From Bradyrhizobiaceae bacterium (GTDB lineage: Bacteria > Pseudomonadota > Alphaproteobacteria > Rhizobiales > Hyphomicrobiaceae): a stretch of 14,541 nt of DNA. The notes under the pieces were generated by a model. The model was not told where the DNA came from and did no database searches. It was given only the letters and a program-made list of their open reading frames with translations. Below, in pieces: positions 7,727 to 14,353 of the stretch. The DNA lies in assembly GCA_947475855.1 (NCBI GenBank), contig CANJPN010000102.1, positions 1-14,541 of the forward strand, written 5' to 3'. Both the position numbers and the translations under genes were made by a program. The first letter of the stretch is position 1. Every line of letters starts with the position of its first letter.

Positions 7727-8040
7727 CTCACTCCCCCACGGTTGCTGCCAAACCGGGCCCAAAGCGACTTGCGTGGTGTCGTGTAAAAATCACGCGCTTG
7801 GTCGTAGCAAATTCCGCACAAGAGCTGAGCGTTCACATTCTCCAGCGCAGCACCAACCCACTCGCCGCCGGACCGGGCAACCCTCTCGTTGCATTCGCTA
7901 CACCAAGCGTCTGGCCGTTTCTTGGTTGGCCCAGATGCCGTGAAAAACCCAACGTGCTTTGCCTTGTTCAAACCAGTGACTATGTGCTGACAGACGAACG
8001 TCTCATCCTGCTCGCCGTGTTCGTGACACCTAATAGTCAT
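7723..8040 (-). CDS. Small Cys/His-rich protein, probable zinc-binding, unknown function
   Basis: This 105-residue protein carries C5, H6, H8, C17, H19, then CSEC (C47, C50) and CGIC (C75, C78). The spacing suggests one or two zinc sites built from CxEH/CxH and CxxC knuckles. No signal peptide or membrane segment is present, so it should be cytosolic; the tail is basic. The ATG at 8040 follows AGGGATGAGAG, a usable ribosome-binding site. The TGA at 7723-7725 overlaps the nucleotidyltransferase GTG start, implying translational coupling, and the upstream hydrolase stop is only 32 nt away. The aligned cysteines and coupled junction argue that it is real. It might be an accessory part of the nucleotidyltransferase module or an unrelated gene in the same run. 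Confidence 0.78.
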   Translation of the reverse strand: MTIRCHEHGEQDETFVCQHIVTGLNKAKHVGFFTASGPTKKRPDAWCSECNERVARSGGEWVGAALENVNAQLLCGICYDQARDFYTTPRKSLWARFGSNRGGVR

Positions 8041-8072
8041 CTCTCATCCCTGCTTGAACGGGAATTGCTCGC

Positions 8073-8969
8073 CTACCTGTAAATCGCCTGCGGCGCCGAA
8101 ACGAACGCCAGCAGATAATGAAGAACCGTCATGTAGTTCTTCTCCTGGAAGCTCGCGTGCGCGATGCCCGGCATGATCGTCAGCATCTTGTCCTGGTTCG
8201 GCAGCAGGTCGAAGAACGCGCGCACGTCGTCATACGACGCAACCCCGTCGAACTCGCCGCGCAGAATTCCGGTTGGCACCGTGATCTTCCGCGGATCGAC
8301 CAGCGGAAGGTGCGCGCACATGTCGATGTAGGAGCCCGTCGGAACCTCGTTGCCTTGCGCCAGCGTCGCGTTGGCGAGCGCCACGATGACGGCTTCATCA
8401 GCGACGCCGGGATGATCGCGGTTGAACACCGAGTGCACGTAGGCCAGATCGATCGGACGCCGGATGCGGCTCGACCAGTAGTCGAGCTTCTTGCGCCGCT
8501 CGATCAGCGTCGGGCTGTTCTCGCCCGTCCACACGAACGCATCGAGCACCAGCCGTGAAACCATCGCGGGCCGCCGCTGCGCGAACAGCGCTGCTTTCAG
8601 CGCGCCAGACGAGATGCCGTAGATCATCAGCGGCTGCGCGCCGTTCTTCGCTTGGATGTATCGCGCTGCAGCCTCGAGGTCGTCCGCGCCGTTGGCAACA
8701 TCGCACGTGATCTGCCGCGATTTGTCCGAAAGGCCATAGCCCTCGTTGTCGATGGTCCAGGCGTCGAACCCTTGGTCCGCGAAGAAGTCGAGCACCGACG
8801 AATTCGCTCGTCCTGGCACCTGAAGATCGAACGTCGGCAACCCCGCCCATGTCGAGCCGTGGACGAATAGGATGGTCCCGCGATCAGCGGCCACGGAAGG
8901 CCGCTTCTGCCGCATGAACAGGCGCACATCTCCCTTTTGCGCTGTATGATCCGCAGTAGTGATGCTCAT
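8073..8969 (-). CDS. Alpha/beta fold hydrolase (serine hydrolase)
   Basis: The 298-residue enzyme has an alpha/beta hydrolase layout: an oxyanion-hole HG at 37-38 (LFVHGSTW), the nucleophile elbow GISSG with S120, a probable acid D241 (LRGEFDG) and base H271 (PGIAHASF). A SIDNEG-like segment (WTIDNEGYGLSD, 71-82) matches the family's second strand region. No signal peptide was seen. The ATG at 8969 is preferred; the open frame runs back to 9149, overlapping the oxyR end by 14 nt, but those 60 residues look non-coding. The ribosome-binding site at 8969 is weak (only a GGGG upstream), so the exact start is uncertain. It is the first gene of a five-gene minus-strand run, 166 nt after oxyR. The substrate cannot be deduced. 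Confidence 0.88.
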   Translation of the reverse strand: MSITTADHTAQKGDVRLFMRQKRPSVAADRGTILFVHGSTWAGLPTFDLQVPGRANSSVLDFFADQGFDAWTIDNEGYGLSDKSRQITCDVANGADDLEAAARYIQAKNGAQPLMIYGISSGALKAALFAQRRPAMVSRLVLDAFVWTGENSPTLIERRKKLDYWSSRIRRPIDLAYVHSVFNRDHPGVADEAVIVALANATLAQGNEVPTGSYIDMCAHLPLVDPRKITVPTGILRGEFDGVASYDDVRAFFDLLPNQDKMLTIMPGIAHASFQEKNYMTVLHYLLAFVSAPQAIYR

Positions 8970-9089
8970 CGCGCCGCGCCCCGTCGTTTCCTCATTTTCG
9001 ATGGGTTTTGTCTTATCGGCTATGCCCGGCAAAGCAAAGCGGTTCGCCGCAGGTGATACACCCGACCAAAACGCCAAACTCTTTGCCTG

Positions 9090-9106
9090 GTCCACTAAGC
9101 GTGGAC
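9090..9106. terminator. Short hairpin downstream of oxyR
   Basis: GTCCAC (9090-9095) and GTGGAC (9101-9106) are complementary around a 5-nt loop, 29 nt beyond the oxyR stop. The stem is only 6 bp and no T-run follows on the minus strand, so this is at best a weak terminator. If inactive, the hydrolase operon could be read through from oxyR. Confidence 0.25.
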
Positions 9107-9135
9107 TCGCACGAGGCTCACGGTGAAAAGCGACG

Positions 9136-10068
9136 TCACTCGGCCGCAATGCGCTCGAAGCCGAGCTTTACGACACACGCAGGCGCACTATCCCTGACGA
9201 CCTGGGCCAGTGTTTCCAGTGCCGCGGCCCGCGGCAATCCTCGCCGCCAGACCAGCCGCACACGCCGCCGCGCACGTTTCTCCGCGATTGGACGAGCTAC
9301 CAGCCGGCCGCCACTGCTGTCTCTGGCCTCCCATGCAAGGCTCGGTATCAGCGTCACGCCGTAGCCGGCGGCCGCCAGATGGAGAAGTGTCTCCAGGCTG
9401 GACGCTCTAACATCGGCGGCGGCAGTCGCCACCCTGGCGTTGCTGCAAAGCTCGAGTGCCTGATCGCGTAGACAATGACCTTCGGCCAGCAGCAAGAGAG
9501 AGCAAGGGTCGACGGTGGACAGACGGATGTTTTCTCTGGCGGCCAGAGGATGGGAGCCCGGCATCGCCAGTAGGAACGGATCGTCGAATAGCTCGCGCTG
9601 CTCCAGTCGATCGCTGTCGGGCTCCGTTGCGATCAGCGCAGCATCGAGCTGGCCCTCGCGCAATCGTGCCATGACGTGCCGTGTCATCTCTTCCACCAGG
9701 ACCAGCGGGGCCGCGGGGAGCACGTGCGCTGCCCGCGGAAGCAGGTATGACATCAGGTATGGCGCGAGCGTCGGAATGACGCCCAACCGAAGCTCGCCAA
9801 CCATCGGATCCCGGCTCGCGTCGGCTGCAACGAGGATTTCGTCGGCCGCTGCCAAGGCGCGACGCGCATGGGAGAGTATCTCCAAGCCGACCGCCGTAGG
9901 CTGAACCCGCTTGCCGATACGCTCGAATACTTTGACGTTGAGCAGTTGCTCCAATTTGAGGATTTGACCGCTCAGCGTCGGTTGGCTGACGTGGCAAACT
10001 TCCGCAGCTTTGCCGAAATGGCCCAGATCGGCAACGGCAACGATGTAGCGCAGGTCTCGCAGGTTCAT
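9136..10068 (-). CDS. oxyR: LysR-family peroxide sensor OxyR
   Basis: The 310-residue LysR-type regulator senses H2O2 through a reversible disulfide and activates antioxidant genes such as katG. The N-terminal winged helix-turn-helix (about 3-60) contains FGKAAEVCHVSQPTLSGQ. The sensing loop reads EGHCLRDQALELC, with C199 and C208 at the same numbers as the E. coli peroxidatic and resolving cysteines, and H198 also kept. T100 in GVIPTLAPYL matches the E. coli pocket threonine. An extra cysteine, C25, lies in the DNA-binding domain. The ATG at 10068 has only a weak GAG upstream. The gene is divergent from katG, the standard arrangement for OxyR-controlled catalase-peroxidase, and the 370-nt gap would hold the shared operator. 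Confidence 0.96.
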   Translation of the reverse strand: MNLRDLRYIVAVADLGHFGKAAEVCHVSQPTLSGQILKLEQLLNVKVFERIGKRVQPTAVGLEILSHARRALAAADEILVAADASRDPMVGELRLGVIPTLAPYLMSYLLPRAAHVLPAAPLVLVEEMTRHVMARLREGQLDAALIATEPDSDRLEQRELFDDPFLLAMPGSHPLAARENIRLSTVDPCSLLLLAEGHCLRDQALELCSNARVATAAADVRASSLETLLHLAAAGYGVTLIPSLAWEARDSSGGRLVARPIAEKRARRRVRLVWRRGLPRAAALETLAQVVRDSAPACVVKLGFERIAAE

Positions 10069-10079
10069 GGCTTGCTCAA

Positions 10080-10119
10080 CGATTGGTTCAGCCTATGATC
10101 TAGATCAATCTAATCGATT
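10080..10119. promoter_or_regulatory. Candidate OxyR operator in the oxyR-katG gap
   Basis: This AT-richer stretch begins 12 nt upstream of the oxyR start. It holds a 12-bp palindrome TGATCTAGATCA (10096-10107) and an 8-bp palindrome AATCGATT (10112-10119), plus a further GATT at 10081. A series of ATC/GAT half-motifs over about 40 bp fits a tetrameric LysR-type regulator contacting several half-sites, but it does not match the E. coli ATAG...CTAT consensus exactly. The call rests on position and symmetry. Confidence 0.45.
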
Positions 10120-10147
10120 TGCCCGATGCTAGCTTGTCGCATAAGAG
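10119..10147 (+). promoter_or_regulatory. katG: Possible katG promoter
   Basis: TTGCCC (10119-10124) and TAAGAG (10142-10147) are separated by 17 nt. The -10 box is poor, as expected for an activator-dependent promoter, and the palindromes lie immediately upstream of the -35 box, where OxyR would contact RNA polymerase. This would give katG a leader of roughly 285 nt. Speculative. Confidence 0.27.
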
Positions 10148-10305
10148 TTGCCTAGCTGCGGCGATCGGAGCCCAAATGGGGCTGAAGTATCGCGCAGCTT
10201 GGAATTGCGCCCTGGCGCAGCGAACTGGGAGCACAACGCAGAGCGGGACGGGCACTGAAGGTTTGGGGTGCCCTTGTACGGCAGATGATAGACGGGACGT
10301 TTCCA

Positions 10306-10407
10306 ACCATACGCGCCATGTGCCAGCGGCCGGGCGCCGAGGCCGAAATTCTGCTGCGCTTCTCGACGGTATCCGGCAAGCTGGGTGCAGCCGCTGCCAA
10401 GCGCAAG
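10306..10407 (+). pseudogene. Fragment resembling a monofunctional heme catalase, in the katG leader
   Basis: In the frame whose codons start at 10306, about 34 codons read like the conserved distal-heme-side segment of monofunctional catalases: TIRAMCQRPGAEAE, then ILLRFSTVSGKLGAA. In true catalases a (T/Y)xRAxxFxxPGxxTE...RFSTVAGExGxAD stretch is followed by RDxRGFAxKFYT; here the match stops at about 10400 and the frame runs on through the katG ribosome-binding site to a TGA at 10444-10446. The nearest in-frame ATG is at 10285 without a Shine-Dalgarno, and stops lie upstream at 10183 and 10153. I read it as the remnant of a decayed or recombined katA-type gene; a chance match or a 53-codon leader peptide overlapping the katG start are the alternatives. 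Confidence 0.5.
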
Positions 10408-10438
10408 GAAATCACTCAACCCACGACAGGAGGCAATG

Positions 10439-12625
10439 ATGGCTGACGACGCGAAGTGCCCATTCGGGCACGGCAATCAAGCAGTGGTTGGAACCAGATC
10501 GAACCGTGACTGGTGGCCGAACCAGTTGAACCTCAAAATTCTCCACCAGAACTCGTCGCGTTCCAACCCTATGGGGAAGGGGTTCAACTACGCCGAGGAG
10601 TTCAAGAAGCTCGACTACCAGGCGCTGAAAAAAGATCTCTACGCGCTGATGACGAACTCACAGGAGTGGTGGCCGGCCGACTGGGGCCACTACGGCGGCT
10701 TCATGATCCGCATGGCTTGGCACAGCGCTGGCACTTACCGCATCGCGGATGGCCGCGGCGGCGGATCGACAGGCGGGCAGCGTTTTGCGCCGCTCAACAG
10801 CTGGCCCGACAACGTGAGCCTCGACAAGGCACGCCGCCTGCTGTGGCCGATCAAGCAGAAGTACGGCAACAAGATCTCTTGGGCGGACTTGATGCTGCTC
10901 GCGGGTAATGCCGCGATCGAGTCGATGGGCGGCAAGACGTTCGGCTTCGGCGCTGGGCGCGAGGACACCTGGGAGCCATCTGAGGACATCTACTGGGGTG
11001 CTGAGACGGAGTGGCTCGGCGATAAGCGGTATACCGGCGACCGGCAGCTCGAGAATCCTCTGGGCGCGGTCCAGATGGGCCTCATTTACGTCAACCCGGA
11101 AGGCCCGAACGGCAAGCCCGATCCCGTCGCATCGGGTCGTGACATTCGCGAGACTTTCGCGCGGATGGCGATGAACGACGAGGAGACGGTCGCGCTCGTC
11201 GCTGGCGGTCACACATTCGGAAAGGCGCATGGTGCCGCCGATGCCGGCAAGTACGTCGGCCGCGAGCCCGAAGGCGGAAACATCGAGGATCAGGGCTTTG
11301 GCTGGGTGAGTACTTATGCCTCCGGCAAAGGCGTGCACACGATCTCGAGCGGCATCGAAGGCGCATGGAAGCCCAACCCGACGAAGTGGGACAACGGCTA
11401 CTTCGACATGATGTTCGGATACGATTGGGAGTGCGTGAAGGGCCCCGGCGGTGCCAACCAGTGGACACCAAAGAACTGCAAGCCGGAACACATGATTCCG
11501 GACGCCCACGACCCCTCGAAGAAGCATCCGCCGATGATGACCACGGCGGACTTGGCGCTGCGGTTCGACAAGGCCTACGAGCCGATCTCGCGTCGCTTCC
11601 ACAAGAACCCGGATCAGTTCGCCGATGCCTTCGCTCGCGCTTGGTTCAAGCTGCTCCATCGCGACATGGGCCCGCGCGTCCGTTACCTCGGACCTGAAGT
11701 GCCGAAGGAAGTTCTGATCTGGCAGGACCCGGTTCCGGATGTCGATCACAAGCTGATCGACGCACAGGACATCGTCGCCCTCAAGGGCAAGATCCTGGGC
11801 GCCGGCCTGTCCGTCTCCCAGCTGGTCTCGACCGCTTGGGCGTCGGCGTCGACATACCGTGGTTCCGACAAGCGCGGCGGTGCAAACGGGGCGCGCATAC
11901 GCCTCAGCCCCCAGAAGGATTGGGAGGCCAATCAGCCCGCACAGCTCGCGAAAGTCTTGAAGGCACTGGAAGCGATCCAGGCGGACTTCAACAAGGCCCA
12001 GACCGGCGGCAAGAAAGTTTCGGTCGCCGACCTGATCGTTCTGGGTGGCTGTGCTGCCGTGGAAAAGGCTGCAAAGGACGCGGGCCAGGCGGTGACGGTT
12101 CCCTTTACGCCGGGCCGCACGGACGCCTCGCAAGCGCAAACCGACGTCGACTCGTTCGCCGTCCTCGAGCCGACTGCCGATGGGTTCCGCAACTACCTCA
12201 AGCCCGGTCACGTCCGTTCAGCCGAGGAGTTGCTGGTCGATCGGGCGCAACTGCTGACGTTGACCGCACCTGAGATGACGGTTCTGGTCGGAGGCCTGCG
12301 CGCTCTCAACGCCAATGTCGGGGGCGCCAAGCACGGCGTCTTCACGACACGGCCCGAGACGCTCACCAACGATTTCTTCGTCAATCTGCTCGACATGAGC
12401 ACGGAGTGGAAGCCGGCAGGCAAGGACGTCTACGAGGGACGCGACCGCAAGTCGGGTCAGGTCAAATGGACCGGTACTCGTGCCGACCTTGTCTTCGGCT
12501 CGAACTCTCAGCTGCGGGCACTTGCGGAAGTCTATGCACAGGACGACTCCAAGGCGAAGTTCGTCAACGAGTTTGTCGCCGCGTGGACCAAGGTGATGAA
12601 CGCTGACCGCTTCGACATCGCCTGA
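10439..12625 (+). CDS. katG: Catalase-peroxidase KatG
   Basis: The 728-residue bifunctional heme enzyme degrades H2O2 and has peroxidase activity. The N-terminal catalytic domain has the distal triad R91, W94, H95 in MIRMAWHSAGTYR and the proximal H258 in VAGGHTFGKAHG. W94, Y217 (GLIYVNPEG) and M243 (FARMAMND) can form the Met-Tyr-Trp adduct needed for catalase activity; Y217-M243 and Y217-H258 spacings equal those of the M. tuberculosis enzyme. W310 and D371 fit the proximal pocket. The second, heme-free domain (from about 430) is complete. Length is normal for the family. Two ATGs are in tandem; the second, at 10439, is chosen because AGGAGG (10428-10433) lies 5 nt before it but only 2 nt before the first. 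Regulation by the divergent OxyR is expected. Confidence 0.98.
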   Translation: MADDAKCPFGHGNQAVVGTRSNRDWWPNQLNLKILHQNSSRSNPMGKGFNYAEEFKKLDYQALKKDLYALMTNSQEWWPADWGHYGGFMIRMAWHSAGTYRIADGRGGGSTGGQRFAPLNSWPDNVSLDKARRLLWPIKQKYGNKISWADLMLLAGNAAIESMGGKTFGFGAGREDTWEPSEDIYWGAETEWLGDKRYTGDRQLENPLGAVQMGLIYVNPEGPNGKPDPVASGRDIRETFARMAMNDEETVALVAGGHTFGKAHGAADAGKYVGREPEGGNIEDQGFGWVSTYASGKGVHTISSGIEGAWKPNPTKWDNGYFDMMFGYDWECVKGPGGANQWTPKNCKPEHMIPDAHDPSKKHPPMMTTADLALRFDKAYEPISRRFHKNPDQFADAFARAWFKLLHRDMGPRVRYLGPEVPKEVLIWQDPVPDVDHKLIDAQDIVALKGKILGAGLSVSQLVSTAWASASTYRGSDKRGGANGARIRLSPQKDWEANQPAQLAKVLKALEAIQADFNKAQTGGKKVSVADLIVLGGCAAVEKAAKDAGQAVTVPFTPGRTDASQAQTDVDSFAVLEPTADGFRNYLKPGHVRSAEELLVDRAQLLTLTAPEMTVLVGGLRALNANVGGAKHGVFTTRPETLTNDFFVNLLDMSTEWKPAGKDVYEGRDRKSGQVKWTGTRADLVFGSNSQLRALAEVYAQDDSKAKFVNEFVAAWTKVMNADRFDIA

Positions 12626-12700
12626 TCTCGGCGAGAAGTGATCTCGGCGGAACGGTTTGTAGGAACCGACCGCCGGTCGAAATCGCGAACACGACTTCGA

Positions 12701-12730
12701 GGGGGCGCTCAAAGCCATTTGAGCGCCCCC
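12701..12730. terminator. Long perfect hairpin after katG
   Basis: GGGGGCGCTCAAA (12701-12713) and TTTGAGCGCCCCC (12718-12730) form a 13-bp perfect stem around a GCCA loop, 75 nt after the katG stop. The following bases are TAGCCTTGAG, not a T-run, so release may be imperfect; a very stable GC stem still makes a terminator or 3'-end-protecting structure the likeliest role. It separates katG from the aquaporin gene. Confidence 0.7.
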
Positions 12731-12936
12731 TAGCCTTGAGTCGATTTCCCCCTGGTGCCCAAAACTGGCGCTATTTCGAGCTTCCGGGCCTGTCTGTGAA
12801 CCGGTGCTTTTTTTCAGGAGGAGAGAATTCTTCGGCGCGATCGCAACAACTGTTCTGCCACCCCTGAGCATTGACCAGGCATCCGAAGCAGCGCCCTTAT
12901 CGTCGATGCGACTTTACCGGCTCGGGAGGATAAGCC
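12731..12936 (+). promoter_or_regulatory. Leader region of the aquaporin gene with a weak promoter candidate
   Basis: After the katG hairpin, 206 nt carry no convincing gene (the whole katG-aquaporin gap is 311 nt). TTGACC (12871-12876) and CTTATC (12896-12901) could be -35/-10 boxes, but the 19-nt spacer is long. An AGGAGGAG stretch at about 12816-12823 resembles a Shine-Dalgarno, but no start codon with a believable reading frame follows it. Near the katG stop, TGATCTCGGCG occurs twice (from 12623 and from 12639). Confidence 0.25.
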
Positions 12937-13632
12937 ATGGGTGCCAAGGCGCTTGCTGCAGAATTCATCGGAACATTCGTGCTTGTCGCGGGAACGTGCG
13001 GCGCAGCCCTTTTCTCTGCCCCCGCAGGGGCAGGCTTGCTCGCACCGGCATTCGCGATCGGGCTCTCCGTACTGATCATGGCCTATTCGGTGGGTCATCT
13101 TTCTGGTGGCCACTTCAATCCAGCGGTCACGGCAGGTTTGATCGCTGCCGGACGTTTCGATAGCGGCAATGCGATCGGCTACGTCATTGCCCAGGTGCTC
13201 GGCGGACTGGCTGCAGCGTTCGTCTTTCAGATTATCCTGAATGGCGCCCTATCCACCGGACCCACCCAGACAACACCTTGGAACACCTTTGCCGCCATTT
13301 CGAACACGTATGTCGGACCGCGCGGGTTCACTCTCGCGGCAGTCTTCATCATGGAGGTCGTGATCACCGCGATCTTCCTTATCGTGATCGTCGGCTCCAC
13401 ATCGCGCAAAGCACCGGCCGGTTTCGCCCCTCTGGCGATCGGCGTCGCCCTGTTCGTTCTCCACCTCGTATCGATCCCTGTCACGAACGCTTCGCTCAAT
13501 CCGGCTCGATCCACCGCACCAGCGTTGTTTGCCGGCGGTCAGGCGTTGAGCCAGCTCTGGGTGTTTTGGCTCGCGCCCATCATCGGTGGCGTCATCGGGG
13601 GCGCGATCGGCCGCTGGCTTAACGAAGACTGA
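12937..13632 (+). CDS. Aquaporin (MIP family, AqpZ-like) with an atypical selectivity filter
   Basis: The 231-residue inner-membrane channel has six transmembrane helices and both pore half-helices, NPAVT (61-65) and NPARS (188-192). GHLSGGHFNPAVT and HLVSIPVTNASLNPARST are AqpZ-like. Ungapped comparison with E. coli AqpZ places the aromatic/arginine filter at I41, H176, A185 and R191, where AqpZ has F43, H174, T183 and R189: arginine and histidine are kept, but the phenylalanine and threonine are replaced by smaller or aliphatic residues. This could widen the pore for solutes such as H2O2 or small polyols; that is inference. GGGAGG at 12924-12929 lies 7 nt before the ATG. It follows katG on the same strand beyond a strong hairpin, so it probably has its own promoter. 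Confidence 0.94.
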   Translation: MGAKALAAEFIGTFVLVAGTCGAALFSAPAGAGLLAPAFAIGLSVLIMAYSVGHLSGGHFNPAVTAGLIAAGRFDSGNAIGYVIAQVLGGLAAAFVFQIILNGALSTGPTQTTPWNTFAAISNTYVGPRGFTLAAVFIMEVVITAIFLIVIVGSTSRKAPAGFAPLAIGVALFVLHLVSIPVTNASLNPARSTAPALFAGGQALSQLWVFWLAPIIGGVIGGAIGRWLNED

Positions 13633-13826
13633 TCTTTACCCATCGGATCGCGTGGACATAAAACGGTTTGCGATGGCGGCTCTCGTTCGATGGCCGCCAT
13701 TTCAAGTCTTTCCGGTGGGTAACTCGACGCTTGCATGCGCTCGTTGCCGTTGTTGCCTTGGCACGACTCGATGCCCGCGCTAAGCGGCAGAGAAGTTGCT
13801 GCAACTACGACTTCAGGAGGCCGCGC

Positions 13827-14234
13827 ATGCTCCGGGTTATTCTCTCCGTTTTGTTTGCCGTCTTTCTGCTGCTGATCGTACTTGGGCGCTACAGCCCTGA
13901 CACCGTATCGGCAGCTTCCGCCATGTGGAGCGTCGGCATCGTTGGTTTGGCCGCGATTGTCTACTCTTCTCTGAATATTTTCAATGCGTTGCGTCACTCC
14001 ATGGGGCAGCCGGCCAAGCTTGTTTACGTCGGTCTGCTGTTCTCTTTCCTGCCGCTGCTTGTGGCCGCATATTCGATTGCCGTCTGGCAGTATTCGCCCA
14101 ACCACCTGTCGACGTTTCAGGTGATCGCGATGATGTTCGGCGGGGTCGCCGCGATGATCGACTTGGTGCTGTTTTCCTGGCTGCTGTTCGGCCAGTCGCG
14201 GAACGCCTTTGACGACCACCGTCGCCGCGCCTGA
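13827..14234 (+). CDS. Four-helix membrane protein of unknown function
   Basis: The 135-residue protein has four hydrophobic segments, near 3-20, 33-54, 65-87 and 97-122, with short loops and a basic C-terminal end (HRRRA), so both ends are probably cytoplasmic. No catalytic or metal motif was recognised and I cannot name a family. The ATG at 13827 is preceded by AGGAGG (13815-13820) with a 6-nt spacer; the open frame extends further upstream (to 13668) but without a ribosome-binding site. The 194-nt gap to the aquaporin gene holds a small palindrome, AGTTGC-T-GCAACT (13794-13806), just before the Shine-Dalgarno. It lies between the aquaporin and proA on the same strand. Confidence 0.8.
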   Translation: MLRVILSVLFAVFLLLIVLGRYSPDTVSAASAMWSVGIVGLAAIVYSSLNIFNALRHSMGQPAKLVYVGLLFSFLPLLVAAYSIAVWQYSPNHLSTFQVIAMMFGGVAAMIDLVLFSWLLFGQSRNAFDDHRRRA

Positions 14235-14296
14235 TCGAGAATATTCGACCCGCTCACAGCTTGCGGCTCTGCCGTGATCAGCGGCGGTCTGATATA

Positions 14297-14340
14297 GGGG
14301 GCTCGTGCCGCATTCACCCGCGGTTCGAGCCCCTTTCTGA
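14297..14340. terminator. Hairpin in the gap before proA
   Basis: GGGGCTCG (14298-14305) pairs with CGAGCCCC (14326-14333) around a 20-nt loop that can form a small inner CCGC/GCGG stem, followed by TTTCTGATT. It ends 14-20 nt before the proA start. It can be an intrinsic terminator for the membrane-protein gene or, since GATATAG just before it might be a -10 box, a structured leader of proA. Confidence 0.55.
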
Positions 14341-14353
14341 TTACTCCGCGGCC

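Noticed and set aside
8970..9149. 60-codon N-terminal extension of the alpha/beta hydrolase up to 9149
   Set aside because: It would overlap the oxyR end, lacks a ribosome-binding site, and its residues do not resemble the family or a signal peptide.
10658..12211. Long 517-codon minus-strand open frame antisense to katG
   Set aside because: It lies wholly inside katG, has no ribosome-binding site or recognisable domain, and such frames are expected opposite GC-rich genes with strong third-position bias.
13539..14219. 226-codon minus-strand frame antisense to the aquaporin end and the four-helix gene
   Set aside because: The translation is low-complexity and hydrophilic; the plus strand has two well-supported genes there.
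14297..14336. tRNA-like GGTTCGAGCCCC near the right end
   Set aside because: The T-loop-like string is part of a simple hairpin; the flanking bases do not form a T-stem and no acceptor, D or anticodon arms are present.
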